From: Cohnella sp. OV330
Lineage (GTDB): Bacteria; Bacillota; Bacilli; Paenibacillales; Paenibacillaceae
DNA: 64,000 nt
Assembly (NCBI RefSeq): GCF_900112065.1
Contig: NZ_FOKE01000002.1
Coordinates: forward strand, 368,253 to 432,252
Direction: 5' to 3'
Shown here: piece by piece, positions 54,869-62,932 of the stretch
Layout of the letters: each line of letters begins with the position of its first letter
Position numbering within the stretch: the stretch's first letter is position 1
Position numbers and translations under genes: made by a program
The notes under the pieces: generated by a model
Databases searched by the model: none
The model's input: only the letters and a program-made list of their open reading frames with translations
What the model was told of the DNA's origin: nothing

Positions 54869-55052
54869 TTAGTTGTCATAAAGCATCTATTTCAGCATGA
54901 AGCCCCTTCAACCAGTCCAACAGTTGTTAAAAGGCATTTATTTCACCACTTTCGAGCGCACTGCACCATTTTCGGATGAATTAGATGTCTTTTGGCAACT
55001 ATCCGGGCAATTCGGCCGTTGCCGGTTCAATTAGTTGCCTTTTAGCACTTAT
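54869..55052. repeat. Four degenerate direct repeats, TTAGTTGTCxTTTxGCAxCTAT-like
   Basis: Copies start near 54869, 54920, 54981 and 55031, about 50-60 bp apart, in the 416-bp gap upstream of the SLH gene (54845-55260). Each has an AGTTG(T/C)-A/T-rich-GCA-TAT pattern. They could be regulatory half-sites for the SLH operon or an interspersed repeat family. No gene is seen in this gap. Confidence 0.6.
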
Positions 55053-55101
55053 CTAACGAAGTACGTGGGTAGCGAAGTACCGGCGAGGCCTAATTAGGCA
55101 T

Positions 55102-55149
55102 AAAAAAGGAAGCACGAGAGACGTGTGACTTCGTCTGCGGGTGCTTCCT
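55102..55149 (-). terminator. Terminator downstream of the small tag-protein gene
   Basis: Minus-strand GGAAGCAC / GTGCTTCC stem (8 bp, long loop with inner GACG/CGTC pairing) followed by TTTTTTATG, placed after the gene ending at 55261. Confidence 0.75.
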
Positions 55150-55260
55150 CGCATTTGGATATCCTATTTTTGGATAGTATATAATCGATCGGCAAATTTC
55201 GTCAATAGTTCATTTTGTGCAACTTCCGCCCTGACGCGGATGTCGTCAGTCTCCCGCGGA

Positions 55261-55545
55261 TCAAACCTGCTGATCGTAGGCGAGCTGGTGTCCGTCTTCG
55301 AAGCCTTTGGCGAAGCCGGCGTTGTAGCCTTCGTTGTACGCCTGATTGAAGGCGGCGCCCGGGTTCGCCGTCCGCCGCTTGCGGCTTCTGACGCGGCCGA
55401 TCCGTCGCTTGCCCCCGGCGACTGCGCGCTTTTTCAGGCCGGGCTTTCGCCTGGCCGCTACGCTTTTCCTCCGCAGCGAGCGCGTTCTCCGCCCTGGCTT
55501 CGCCCGACTCGTTTTACGAAGCGCATGTACCGCGATCATCTCCAT
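55261..55545 (-). CDS. Small basic protein consisting of the Arg/Lys-rich plus Gly-aromatic tag alone
   Basis: 94 residues from ATG 55545, after GTGGAGGGGGAGCGGCG. Residues 10-60 are Arg/Lys-rich (RRTRSLRRKS, RRIGRVRSRKRR). Residues 66-86 read FNQAYNEGYNAGFAKGFEDG, a Gly at every fourth position with aromatic partners, and only eight residues follow. The same order, basic then Gly-aromatic, begins the glycosyltransferases at 45096, 46237, 56946 and 58351. No enzyme domain. It could be a structural partner, for example a spore-coat component, onto which the tagged enzymes assemble. Not a family I can name. Confidence 0.7.
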   Translation of the reverse strand: MEMIAVHALRKTSRAKPGRRTRSLRRKSVAARRKPGLKKRAVAGGKRRIGRVRSRKRRTANPGAAFNQAYNEGYNAGFAKGFEDGHQLAYDQQV

Positions 55546-55637
55546 CGCCGCTCCCCCTCCACTCAACGATACGGCTTCTGCTTGCGATAGCTCTCATACT
55601 TTCGACCATAGCGGCATGTGAGGTTCTTGCGTCGCCA

Positions 55638-55723
55638 ACTGCTCAGCCTGGCGCCCACTGCTTAACCCCGGCACCCACTTGCTCAGCCTGGCGCCACTGC
55701 TCAGCCCTGGCACACACTGCTTC
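55638..55723. repeat. Tandem repeat, about 20-bp unit, 4.3 copies
   Basis: ACTGCTCAGCCTGGCGCCC-like units follow each other from 55638 to the stop codon of the gene at 55722, with small variations (ACTGCTTAACCCCGGCACCC and so on). Non-coding minisatellite between two minus-strand genes. Confidence 0.75.
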
Positions 55724-56069
55724 AAACGCGCCGCCCGCCTCTCTTGCCCGCCGAGCCATCCGCTTCACTGCCGCCGTCTCCGCGCGCGCCAACGATCGTC
55801 AGGCGCACGGCCGCAGCCTTTTTCAACCATGGACCAACCGGCCGCCCCTGCTTAGGCGGCGTCCAGGACACGCCGGCCACGCTCCTCGCCATCTCGGCTT
55901 GCAGCCCCGTCAGCACCCGCACATGCTCGCGGAGCGAAGAAACGGACGGCACGCCCGCCGCGCTGACGTCAGCCGCGCTCTCCAGCATGCGCGCCATCGC
56001 TTCCTGACTCCTCGCGATCGCCTTCAGCATGGCGAGCTTCGCTTCCCACTCCGCGTTCAGCCGGCTCAT
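55722..56069 (-). CDS. Small helical protein, member of a tandem paralogous trio
   Basis: 115 residues from ATG 56069, overlapping the upstream gene by 4 nt. N-terminal helix NAEWEAKLAMLKAIARSQEA then MARMLESAADV (about 5-35) repeats the pattern of its neighbours (IAxxQxxMAxxLEA). The middle is helical (SSLREHVRVLTGLQAEMARS), the C-terminus Gly/Lys/Arg-rich (GSAGKRGGRRV). No signal peptide or known domain. Operon with the next two genes; role unknown. Confidence 0.7.
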   Translation of the reverse strand: MSRLNAEWEAKLAMLKAIARSQEAMARMLESAADVSAAGVPSVSSLREHVRVLTGLQAEMARSVAGVSWTPPKQGRPVGPWLKKAAAVRLTIVGARGDGGSEADGSAGKRGGRRV

Positions 56070-56404
56070 CCGTCCGAATCGCCGCCTCCGAAGCCGTCCA
56101 GCAGTCCGGACAGACCGCCTTCCTCTTCGTCGCCGCTCGGCGCGAGAATCGTTTTCATGCTGCGGTTCATGCCCTGGCACAGCTTGGTCAGACTCTCGAT
56201 CAGCTCCACGTTCTGCTCGTGAATCTTCAGGGAGGTAGACAGGTTCGTCGCATGGTCCGGGATCGAGTCCGTCGTGACGTGCATGCACAACCAGTTGCGC
56301 ACCTTCTCCGCCTCGAAGGCCTTCGCTTCCAGAATCATCGCCATGTTCCACTGCATCTTGGCGATCGCGTTCAATGTATTGTAATAGGCTTCCTCTCTCG
56401 TCAT
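56066..56404 (-). CDS. Small helical protein, member of a tandem paralogous trio
   Basis: 112 residues, ATG after GGGAGGAGATCGGCG. TLNAIAKMQWNMAMILEAKA then FEAEKVRNW (about 10-38), a middle helix with KIHEQNVELIESLTKLCQGM, and an acidic Gly-rich end (GDEEEGGLSGLLDGFGGGDSD). Only Cys residues near 40 and 80 stand out. Looks like a short helical bundle. Coupled to the genes on both sides; function unknown. Confidence 0.75.
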   Translation of the reverse strand: MTREEAYYNTLNAIAKMQWNMAMILEAKAFEAEKVRNWLCMHVTTDSIPDHATNLSTSLKIHEQNVELIESLTKLCQGMNRSMKTILAPSGDEEEGGLSGLLDGFGGGDSDG

Positions 56405-56434
56405 CGCCGATCTCCTCCCTGCGAAGCCCGCCCG

Positions 56435-56722
56435 TTATTCTTCGTCGGGAATGTTCGCCGCCTTCACGATCTGCTCGAGGCTGTCCGCCAGCGCGTCGTG
56501 CATATCGGCCAGTCCGACTACGTAGGCAATGATGTTCTTGGTGACGTCAGCCGAGCCCTCCAGCAGTCCGTCCAGCCCGTTCAATTCGGGATGCATATCC
56601 GGTAAAGCCGTGACCATCTGCGACATCCGGACGGCGACCTGACGCTTCGCGTCCATAATGCGCGCCATATGCTGGTGGGAATGCGATAGGTGAACCGCCA
56701 CTTCGGTCAACAAATTTTGCAT
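56435..56722 (-). CDS. Small helical protein, member of a tandem paralogous trio
   Basis: 95 residues, ATG after GGGGGAGGCGGAACC. EVAVHLSHSHQHMARIMDAK (about 7-26) aligns with the first helix of the two downstream proteins. A second helical part is ADVTKNIIAYVVGLADMHDA; the end is acidic (IPDEE). Several His residues near the N-terminus. First gene of the 56722-55261 run, downstream of the glycosyltransferase terminator. Function unknown. Confidence 0.75.
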   Translation of the reverse strand: MQNLLTEVAVHLSHSHQHMARIMDAKRQVAVRMSQMVTALPDMHPELNGLDGLLEGSADVTKNIIAYVVGLADMHDALADSLEQIVKAANIPDEE

Positions 56723-56897
56723 GGTTCCGCCTCCCCCGCCTCCGCCTGTTGCGATCGTGTACTTGCCGTTCGGCGCGATTCATGCCTCCAACATCTTATG
56801 CGGCGCTTGCCCGTTTGCCACTCGATGACCGGCGCGCTCCCGGGAAATCGAAGTCCAGGCGGCGTCGTAAAAAACCTTTCGCCGGCTTATCCGCCCA

Positions 56898-56928
56898 AAA
56901 CGAAGAAGCGAGCCTGATCGGCTCGCCT
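56898..56928 (-). terminator. Terminator of the GT2 gene at 56946
   Basis: Minus-strand GCGAGCC / GGCTCGC stem (7 bp, 5-nt loop) followed by TTCTTCGTTTT, 18 nt after the stop. Confidence 0.65.
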
Positions 56929-56945
56929 TGTGTTCCGTATGCGCA

Positions 56946-58313
56946 TCACAACGCCTGAAGCAGCTTCGGCAGCGCGATAATCGGTGCGCCCTGACGCCAG
57001 CCAGCCAGCGCGGCTTCCGACACCTCCGCCATCGGCTTGAGATGGAGATTCCAGCTCTTGAGCGCGGCTGGACCGAGCACGCGCCTCGCCGTATCGCCTT
57101 CGAGATGATAGGCGGTCCCGTCCGGGAGCAGCGCGACGGCGCACGTCCTTCCTTCGACCGGCTCGGCGCCCGCGCCGTGCCAACGGGAGGCCGCTTCCTC
57201 CGCTTCTATCGGGTCGCCGACGGGCCATCTGCGCAGATCGATGCGCGAGAGCTTGACGGCCTCGATCGGCAGCACGCCGGTCACGAGCCTGCGCTTGCCG
57301 CCTTCCACCCAATAGACGCCGGCATCGGCCGCGCGGACGGCGACCCCGTTCGGGAACAGCTCGCTCAAGCCCAGCGAACAGGCATGCTCATCCTCCACGG
57401 TGGCCGAAGCGACGATGCCCGCCCATTGCTGCCAGCCCCGCCATTTGTCGAGGTAATAGCGCTCGTTCGCCGTGTGAACGGGAAGGAAGCCGTCCCCCAG
57501 CGCCTTAATGCTGACGCTTCCGAAGTGATGGATAAACGTGTCGCCCGCGATCACGAGACGCTGTCCGAGCAGCCGCACGCGGATATCCCAGTCGTCGTCC
57601 TCGAAGTTGCCGAGCTCGAAGCCTTCGTCCAGATAACCGATTCCGAGAAAGGTTTCCCGCCGCATCAGCACGCAGAAGCCGACGAGCCGATCCGTCTTCT
57701 GCCAGCGGTCCGGATCGTGGCGGTTGAATCCGGACGCGAACGCCTGCATATCGCGAACGTCCGTGTACGGTACCGGAATCTGCTGTTCTCCGCTGATAAA
57801 GTTCGTCACCGGTCCCACCATTCCGATGCCCGGGTCGCTGTTCAGACAGGCGAGCAGGTTATCCAGCCAGTTGTCGGTGACAATCGTATCGTTGTTGAGC
57901 AGCATCAACGTCCGTCCCTTAGCCATCATGAGACCGATATTGCAGGCGCCCGCAAAGCCCAGATTGCGCTCCAGCACGCGATACCGCACGGTACCTCCCA
58001 ACTTCGCCAGGTATTCGGCCGTGCCGTCGTTGGAACCGTTGTCGATGACGATGATCTCGTAGGAGGGCTCCGTGTGCCGGACGATGCTGTGGATGCACTT
58101 TCCGAGCAGCTCCCGTTGGTTGTAGGTAGGGATGATGATGCTCGTGCCGTCGAAAAGCGTGTCGAAGCTCGCGATGCCCGCCTGCACGCCTTCGCGATAT
58201 CCGTTGCCATAGCCATCCTGGTAAACAGGCACGGCCCGAACGCGCGCGCCCCCTCGCCGGGAACGCGGCCGGCGGTCGCGCCTTCCCCCGCGAGACGTCC
58301 GATTGTTAACCAT
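56946..58313 (-). CDS. Family 2 glycosyltransferase with basic/Gly-aromatic N-terminal tag
   Basis: 455 residues from ATG 58313, after AAAGGAGGC; the frame continues upstream inside the neighbouring gene but without sense. Residues 7-26 are Arg-rich (RGGRRDRRPRSRRGG), then GYGNGYREGVQAG (34-46). GT2 domain about 55-300: SIIIPTYNQRELLG, IVIDNGSNDGTAEYL, FAGACNIGLMMAKGRTLMLLNNDT, DEGFELGNFEDDDWDIRVR. The C-terminal about 120 residues have two short VYWVEGGKRRLV / AYHLEGDTARRV units, like the end module of the GT4 at 43486. Probably adds sugars to a surface polymer or protein. Downstream end of the minus-strand run that starts at 62751. Confidence 0.9.
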   Translation of the reverse strand: MVNNRTSRGGRRDRRPRSRRGGARVRAVPVYQDGYGNGYREGVQAGIASFDTLFDGTSIIIPTYNQRELLGKCIHSIVRHTEPSYEIIVIDNGSNDGTAEYLAKLGGTVRYRVLERNLGFAGACNIGLMMAKGRTLMLLNNDTIVTDNWLDNLLACLNSDPGIGMVGPVTNFISGEQQIPVPYTDVRDMQAFASGFNRHDPDRWQKTDRLVGFCVLMRRETFLGIGYLDEGFELGNFEDDDWDIRVRLLGQRLVIAGDTFIHHFGSVSIKALGDGFLPVHTANERYYLDKWRGWQQWAGIVASATVEDEHACSLGLSELFPNGVAVRAADAGVYWVEGGKRRLVTGVLPIEAVKLSRIDLRRWPVGDPIEAEEAASRWHGAGAEPVEGRTCAVALLPDGTAYHLEGDTARRVLGPAALKSWNLHLKPMAEVSEAALAGWRQGAPIIALPKLLQAL

Positions 58314-58350
58314 CCGCGTCTGCCTCCTTTCTTGAAGATTCGTCCCGACG

Positions 58351-59355
58351 CTACTCGCCTGGGGGCAATGCCGTCCCGCCCAGCCTGTCAGCCATGTGGC
58401 CGAAGTCGAACGCGGCCTTGCCCGTTCGCTCCGACAACCAGACGCAGATCGGGACCGCCGCGACGCCCGCCGACACGAGCGCCAGATCGAACGGCACGGC
58501 GGCAGCCCGCTCCACGGCGCTCGCATAGTCCGCGATGCCGTCCACCGGCGAGACCGTATGGACGACTTCGAGGCCGGCCGCGCGCAGCGCGCGCGCCAGA
58601 GCGTCTGCGCTGTTGCCAACGACCGCGATCCGCTTGCCGGCGGCCAGCCGCATCAGATGGCCGGACTCGTGCAGCGCGTAATTGACCATCGAGCTCGTGA
58701 AACGCAGCGATTCGGGCGGCACCCCGTTGCGCCTAAGCGCCTCGAACAAGAGCGGCTGATAGTTCGGCCTGCGCGATAGCGGCACGCCGACGACCGTGGC
58801 CCGGCGAATGGCTGCCGCGAGTTCGTCTCTGGCCGCTCTGTCCGGCGCGTCAACCCCTGCATAAGACAGAAAAGGACTTTCCCGCGCGATCTCCGCCGCC
58901 GGCTTCAGCGTGTCCTGCGCCAACGTGAGCAGCTCGCCGTCTCCGAGCCTTACGACGCTGTACGGCCGGCCGGCCGCAAGCGCGGCCTCAAGCTCGGCGC
59001 ACAGCTCCTCCGTCCCGAGCAGCCGGATGCTTCGCGTCAGCACGTGGGGAATTCCCGCTGCGAGAACCTCGGCGACCGAGACGTCAGGCACGATCCGGTC
59101 CCCTGGCAAGGCGGCTTCGAGCAAACGCTCGCCGCCGTCGTACAGCCCCTCGAGGTATCCTTCGCCGTAGCCGGGGGCTTCCTGACGCTGCGCTTCGGTT
59201 GCGACGCGGGGCGACGGCCTCGGCCTTCTGCGCCGCAGCCGCCCTTTTCGCCCGAGGATGCCGACGCCGCGCCTGCCGCCCAGCTTGCCCTTGCGGGAGC
59301 CCGCTCTGAACCGCTTCAAGGCCGCTGCGCCGCGCCCGCGGGCGATCCTTTTCAC
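58351..59355 (-). CDS. GT-D fold glycosyltransferase with basic/Gly-aromatic N-terminal tag
   Basis: 334 residues from GTG 59355, which overlaps the upstream stop (GTGA). Residues 2-50 are Lys/Arg-rich (RGRGAAALKRFRAGSRKGK, RKGRLRRRRPRP); 62-74 read GYGEGYLEGLYDG. The enzyme part (about 95-330) has YSVVRLGDGELLTLAQ (the DGE metal-binding region of DUF1792/GT-D enzymes), SRRPNYQPLLFEALRR, FTSSMVNYALHESGHL and AGKRIAVVGNSADALA. GT-D enzymes were first described in streptococcal adhesin glycosylation. Coupled to the nucleotidyltransferase gene. Confidence 0.88.
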   Translation of the reverse strand: MKRIARGRGAAALKRFRAGSRKGKLGGRRGVGILGRKGRLRRRRPRPSPRVATEAQRQEAPGYGEGYLEGLYDGGERLLEAALPGDRIVPDVSVAEVLAAGIPHVLTRSIRLLGTEELCAELEAALAAGRPYSVVRLGDGELLTLAQDTLKPAAEIARESPFLSYAGVDAPDRAARDELAAAIRRATVVGVPLSRRPNYQPLLFEALRRNGVPPESLRFTSSMVNYALHESGHLMRLAAGKRIAVVGNSADALARALRAAGLEVVHTVSPVDGIADYASAVERAAAVPFDLALVSAGVAAVPICVWLSERTGKAAFDFGHMADRLGGTALPPGE

Positions 59356-60083
59356 GGCAATACGCCCTTCAGCTTCCCGCTCGCTTCCTCGAGCGATTCG
59401 AAGGTTCCCGCGTCGTTCCACCAGCCCGACAGCTCGCGGAACGTCAGCTTGCCCGCATGGGCGTAGGCATTGTTTACGTCCGTGATCTCAAGCTCGCCGC
59501 GCTGCGAGGGCTTGATCCCGTCGATGATGTCGAACACGTCGGCATGATACATGTAAAGGCCGGTCACGCAGTAGGAGGACGCGGGATGCTCCGGCTTTTC
59601 TTCGATGTGGAGAATCTTGCCCTTTGCCTCATCCATCTCCGGAACGCCGTATCGGCGCGGATCGTCGACCGGATAAAGAAGGACCATGGCGCCGTCCGCT
59701 TGGCGTTGGAAGTCGTCGAAGTAAGGCGCGACCGACTCCGAGAACAAATTGTCCCCGAGCAGCACCGCGAACTTCTCTCCGGGTCGCAGCATCGGGCGCG
59801 CCAGTTCCAGCGCCTGCGCGATGCCGCCAGCTTCCTCCTGAACCCGGTATACGATCGAGACGCCCCAGTCCCGGCCGCTGCCCAGCACCTCGACGAAGTC
59901 GCCGAGCGAGCTGCGCCCCGTCACGAGCACGATATCCCTGACGCCCGCTTCGCGAAGCCTCGCGATGCCATAGCAGATCATCGGATACCTGCCGACGGGC
60001 AGCAAATGCTTGTTCGTCCAGTACGTGAGCGGCTTCAGCCGCGTTCCTGAGCCGCCTGCCAATATTACGGCTTTCAAGGTCAC
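59352..60083 (-). CDS. Glucose-1-phosphate thymidylyltransferase-like nucleotidyltransferase (RmlA/SpsI type)
   Basis: 243 residues. GTG 60083 lies on the ribosome site (AAGGAGGGGTG), so TTG 60077 may be the true start. LKAVILAGGSGTRLKPLTYW then TNKHLLPVGRYPMI is the nucleotidyltransferase signature; FAVLLGDNLFSES carries the metal-binding Asp; YGVPEMDEAKGKILHIEEKP and CVTGLYMYHADVF follow. It activates a sugar phosphate, most likely to dTDP-glucose, for the neighbouring transferases. Shorter than full RmlA (about 290), as in SpsI-like forms. No dTDP-glucose dehydratase is visible in the window. Confidence 0.88.
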   Translation of the reverse strand: MTLKAVILAGGSGTRLKPLTYWTNKHLLPVGRYPMICYGIARLREAGVRDIVLVTGRSSLGDFVEVLGSGRDWGVSIVYRVQEEAGGIAQALELARPMLRPGEKFAVLLGDNLFSESVAPYFDDFQRQADGAMVLLYPVDDPRRYGVPEMDEAKGKILHIEEKPEHPASSYCVTGLYMYHADVFDIIDGIKPSQRGELEITDVNNAYAHAGKLTFRELSGWWNDAGTFESLEEASGKLKGVLP

Positions 60084-60090
60084 CCCTCCT

Positions 60091-60750
60091 TCAGATTATG
60101 GCGAGCGATTCCAGACTCCATTTCTCGGCAAACGTCCGCCTGTCGAGCACGATCGCCCCGAGCGGATCGTCCCGGTCGCCGTAGCCGGCCCCGTCGGAGC
60201 GGCGGACGATCGGCCCGCGCGCAGGCTTCGGATCGCATCCGTTCAGCTTCGCGCGCAGCGCGTAATCCGCGAACGCCCAGGCGCCGCTGCGGAATCGCGG
60301 ATCCAGCGTCCCGATCTTCTCCATCGCCTGCCTGCGCATCGCGAGGCAAGCCCCGCCGCTGTACGCTTCAAAGGCGCTCGTCCCGTTGAAGGCATCCTCC
60401 GGCGAACCCGGCAGGATCGCAACCCCTCCGCGGCTGCCTGTGCCCAAAGCATCCTGCAAACTGGGCAGCCAGCCGGGAAAGACGGTCCAATCTTCTCCGA
60501 GCAGGACGATCGTGTCCGTCATCGCGAGCCGCAAACCTTTGTTGCAAGCTTCGGCGAACCCGACTTCGCCGGGCAAAGCGATATAGGCGATGCCGCTGCG
60601 CGCGCACCAGGAGGCCGTCTCCGACGAAGAGCCTGTCGCGACCACAATGATGTCCGTCTCCCGCCCGGCATGCTGCCTCAATGCATGAATGCAAGTCATG
60701 AGCCGTTCGGGGCGGTTAAAGCTGGGGATGACGACCGTCGTCCGGACCAT
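60091..60750 (-). CDS. Family 2 glycosyltransferase
   Basis: 219 residues from ATG 60750, after GGGGGAGGTT; the open frame upstream lies inside the previous gene. [71 protein letters not shown] (GED in place of DxD), GGACLAMRRQAMEKIG and DPRFRSGAWAFADYALRAKL. No basic tag. It overlaps the end of the upstream gene by 35 nt, so they are translated together. Confidence 0.87.
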   Translation of the reverse strand: MVRTTVVIPSFNRPERLMTCIHALRQHAGRETDIIVVATGSSSETASWCARSGIAYIALPGEVGFAEACNKGLRLAMTDTIVLLGEDWTVFPGWLPSLQDALGTGSRGGVAILPGSPEDAFNGTSAFEAYSGGACLAMRRQAMEKIGTLDPRFRSGAWAFADYALRAKLNGCDPKPARGPIVRRSDGAGYGDRDDPLGAIVLDRRTFAEKWSLESLAII

Positions 60751-61828
60751 AACCTCCCCCTCCGATCGCCTGGCGATTTCGTTTGTGATCCGGGAAGCCC
60801 AGTCTCGCGCCCCGCGTCGACAAACATTCCCGCCAAGCGGCCGTATGGGCGCTTCCGGCGGAAGCCGGCACGTCTCGTTCACCCGAGAAGGGCACGCCGT
60901 CGCAAACCGATACGCGCAGGCCCAAGACGAGCGCGGCAGCCTGCGCTCTCGCAGGCATTCCGAGCGCTTCCGTCCCGATCGCGTCGATCGCCCGCCTCGA
61001 CAAGGCGAAGGGCACGCCGCCGATGGCGTCCGCGCGCAGATCCGGCCTATCGAGAGAAACATTGAGGAATTCCCGTAGCCAAGAGGCTTCTCCTCTACGG
61101 TAGAACGCGCCCTCTTGCGTCGTCCTGTCGCTCAGCGCGGCGTCCGTACCGGCGTCCGTCCGAACGAGCAGCGATCCGAGCAGCCTCGCAGGGCAAGGCT
61201 TCGCGCCGTCCGCGAACAGCACCGAGTCCGCGCCTGTCAGCCTGGCGCCCGCAGCGCGAGCCGCATGCGGACTCTCGTATCCGTTCGGCGAATGAACCAC
61301 GACGACGCGGGGATGGGACAGCAGCGTCTCCAGCATCGGTTCGGCGCCTGCGCCGAGTACGACGACGATCTCCCGGAGCGGCAGCCGTTCGAGCTCCGCC
61401 AGCACCGCCTGCAGGCGCGCGGCGCTTCCCTCCGCATACAGGACGGCGGACGCCGAGCCTTGCAGCGCCAACAGTTCGTCTCGCATATCCATGCCGCTGC
61501 CCTGGCGGATGCCGGCCGCATAGGCCGCCCCATGCCGATACAGCCGCAATCGATCCGCGCTTCCGATATCCGCTTGCCGGCTTACTTTTTCCGCCCATGC
61601 GCGCTGCGCATAGTCGCTCAGCGCCTCTACCGTCCCTGCCGGATGGGCCGATCGCCACGCAGCGCCGTCGACCGCGCCTTCGCGCCGCCAGCGCTCGGCT
61701 GCCTTGCCCGTCGCATTCGCAGAGGAGGCGGCGACTCTTCTATAGTTACGACCGCGTGCGGCGGCTCTTCGTCGATTGACGCTTTTTCGCATTGGCTTCG
61801 CGCCTCTCAAGGCGTTTCTTCTCCTCAT
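60716..61828 (-). CDS. Degenerate GT2-like protein with basic N-terminus and Gly motif
   Basis: 370 residues, ATG overlapping the upstream stop by 4 nt and preceded by GGAGGTGACGGAGC. Residues 1-50 are Arg-rich; 97-110 read [14 protein letters not shown], a weaker form of the local tag. The rest (about 125-340) parallels the GT2 at 61825: [68 protein letters not shown]. The place of the FIDAD metal site of the paralogue is FADGA here, so the catalytic acid pair seems lost. May be inactive, structural or altered in chemistry. Confidence 0.75.
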
Positions 61829-62751
61829 GCTCCGTCACCTCCGCCGGCGCCGATGGCATGCGGCGGCTGCCCGGCGGCTCCGTCGCTTTTCAGCCACCAG
61901 TCGATCGCCTCGAGATGGTCGCCGATGATCAGCGGCTCCAGCGACCCGTTACGCTCGCGCTTCGTTCGCGGTCGGTTAAGCGCGCCCACGTCGATATGGC
62001 GCACCCGTCGGACGTTCATGCCGGCTTGCAGCGCCTTCGTCATCGCGAGCGGCGGCACGGCCAGCGCATCCGCGCCGATCGAGGACAACGCGCGGCGGCT
62101 GATCGCATGCGGCACCGCGGTCATCGACGCGCCCTCAAGATCCGGTCGGCCGAGCAGCGCGTTCAGCGCATGCTTCGCCAGAATGACATTGTGGACCACC
62201 GGCCGTTTGCGCGGACCGGAATAATCATTCAGGGCAATATCCGTGCCTTGCTCTATCGCGTTCGTAAACGCGCGCAGCCTGGCGGCGGGAATGACCATAT
62301 CGGCATCAATGAACAGCAGCGTATCGCCGGACGCCTCCCGCGCGCCGACGGCCCTGCCGACGTCATGGCCGAGGGGGCGGTCGAACACGAGCACGCGCGC
62401 GCCGCTCGCCTTGGCGATAGCCAGAGAGCCGTCGGTAGAGCCGTTCAACACGGCAATGACTTCGGTACGCGGATGAATGCGATACGCCTCCCGAATGACG
62501 CGCGCCAGCGTCCGCTTCTCGTTCATCACCGGGATGATGACCGAGACCGCGGGCGGCCGCCACGCCTCTTCTCCGCGAGCGCCTGTCCGGCTCGTTTGCG
62601 CGCGATCGACCGTCCCCGGTCGCTTCGCGGCCGTGCGCGGCGCCCTGCCTTGCGCTTCGACTCTGCGGGCGGGTCGAGCCCGCTTCCGGCGGACGGCCGG
62701 CGGGATGCGCTTGCGTCTTGCAGATCTGTCGCTGCCGGTCCGGTGCTTCAT
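61825..62751 (-). CDS. Family 2 glycosyltransferase with a basic N-terminal extension
   Basis: 308 residues, ATG after GGGGGGGATTCG. Residues 4-60 are Arg/Lys-rich ([19 protein letters not shown]), without a clear Gly-aromatic motif. GT2 domain (about 68-290): [38 protein letters not shown]-like [32 protein letters not shown] (DAD metal site), [16 protein letters not shown] and [15 protein letters not shown]. First gene of the minus-strand run 62751-56946. Confidence 0.9.
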
Positions 62752-62879
62752 CGAATCCCCCCCCTGTCAGGCAGCAGTGTACAGGACATCATATGTGCAA
62801 CGTGTCCATACGCAACGGCACCTGTACGATAAACAGAAGCCCGTACAACTGCATTTTTTATGTAAACGGATAAGGCGAC

Positions 62880-62920
62880 GAAAAGCCCCCGCCGCCTTGT
62901 AGGAGGAGCGAGGGCTTACG
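62880..62920 (-). terminator. Terminator of the decapeptide-repeat protein gene
   Basis: Minus-strand AAGCCCTCGC / GCGGGGGCTT stem (one mismatch) followed by TTCG, 13 nt after the stop. The remaining gap to 62751 should hold the promoter of the glycosyltransferase run. Confidence 0.65.
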
Positions 62921-62932
62921 AGAACATGCGTA

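Noticed and set aside
56792..62796. CATAnnnTG boxes upstream of genes starting at 56722, 62751 and 47439, resembling a sigma-K -10 element
   Set aside because: No AC at the right -35 distance in any of them, and one would leave almost no leader; too weak to call, although it would suit the spore hypothesis.
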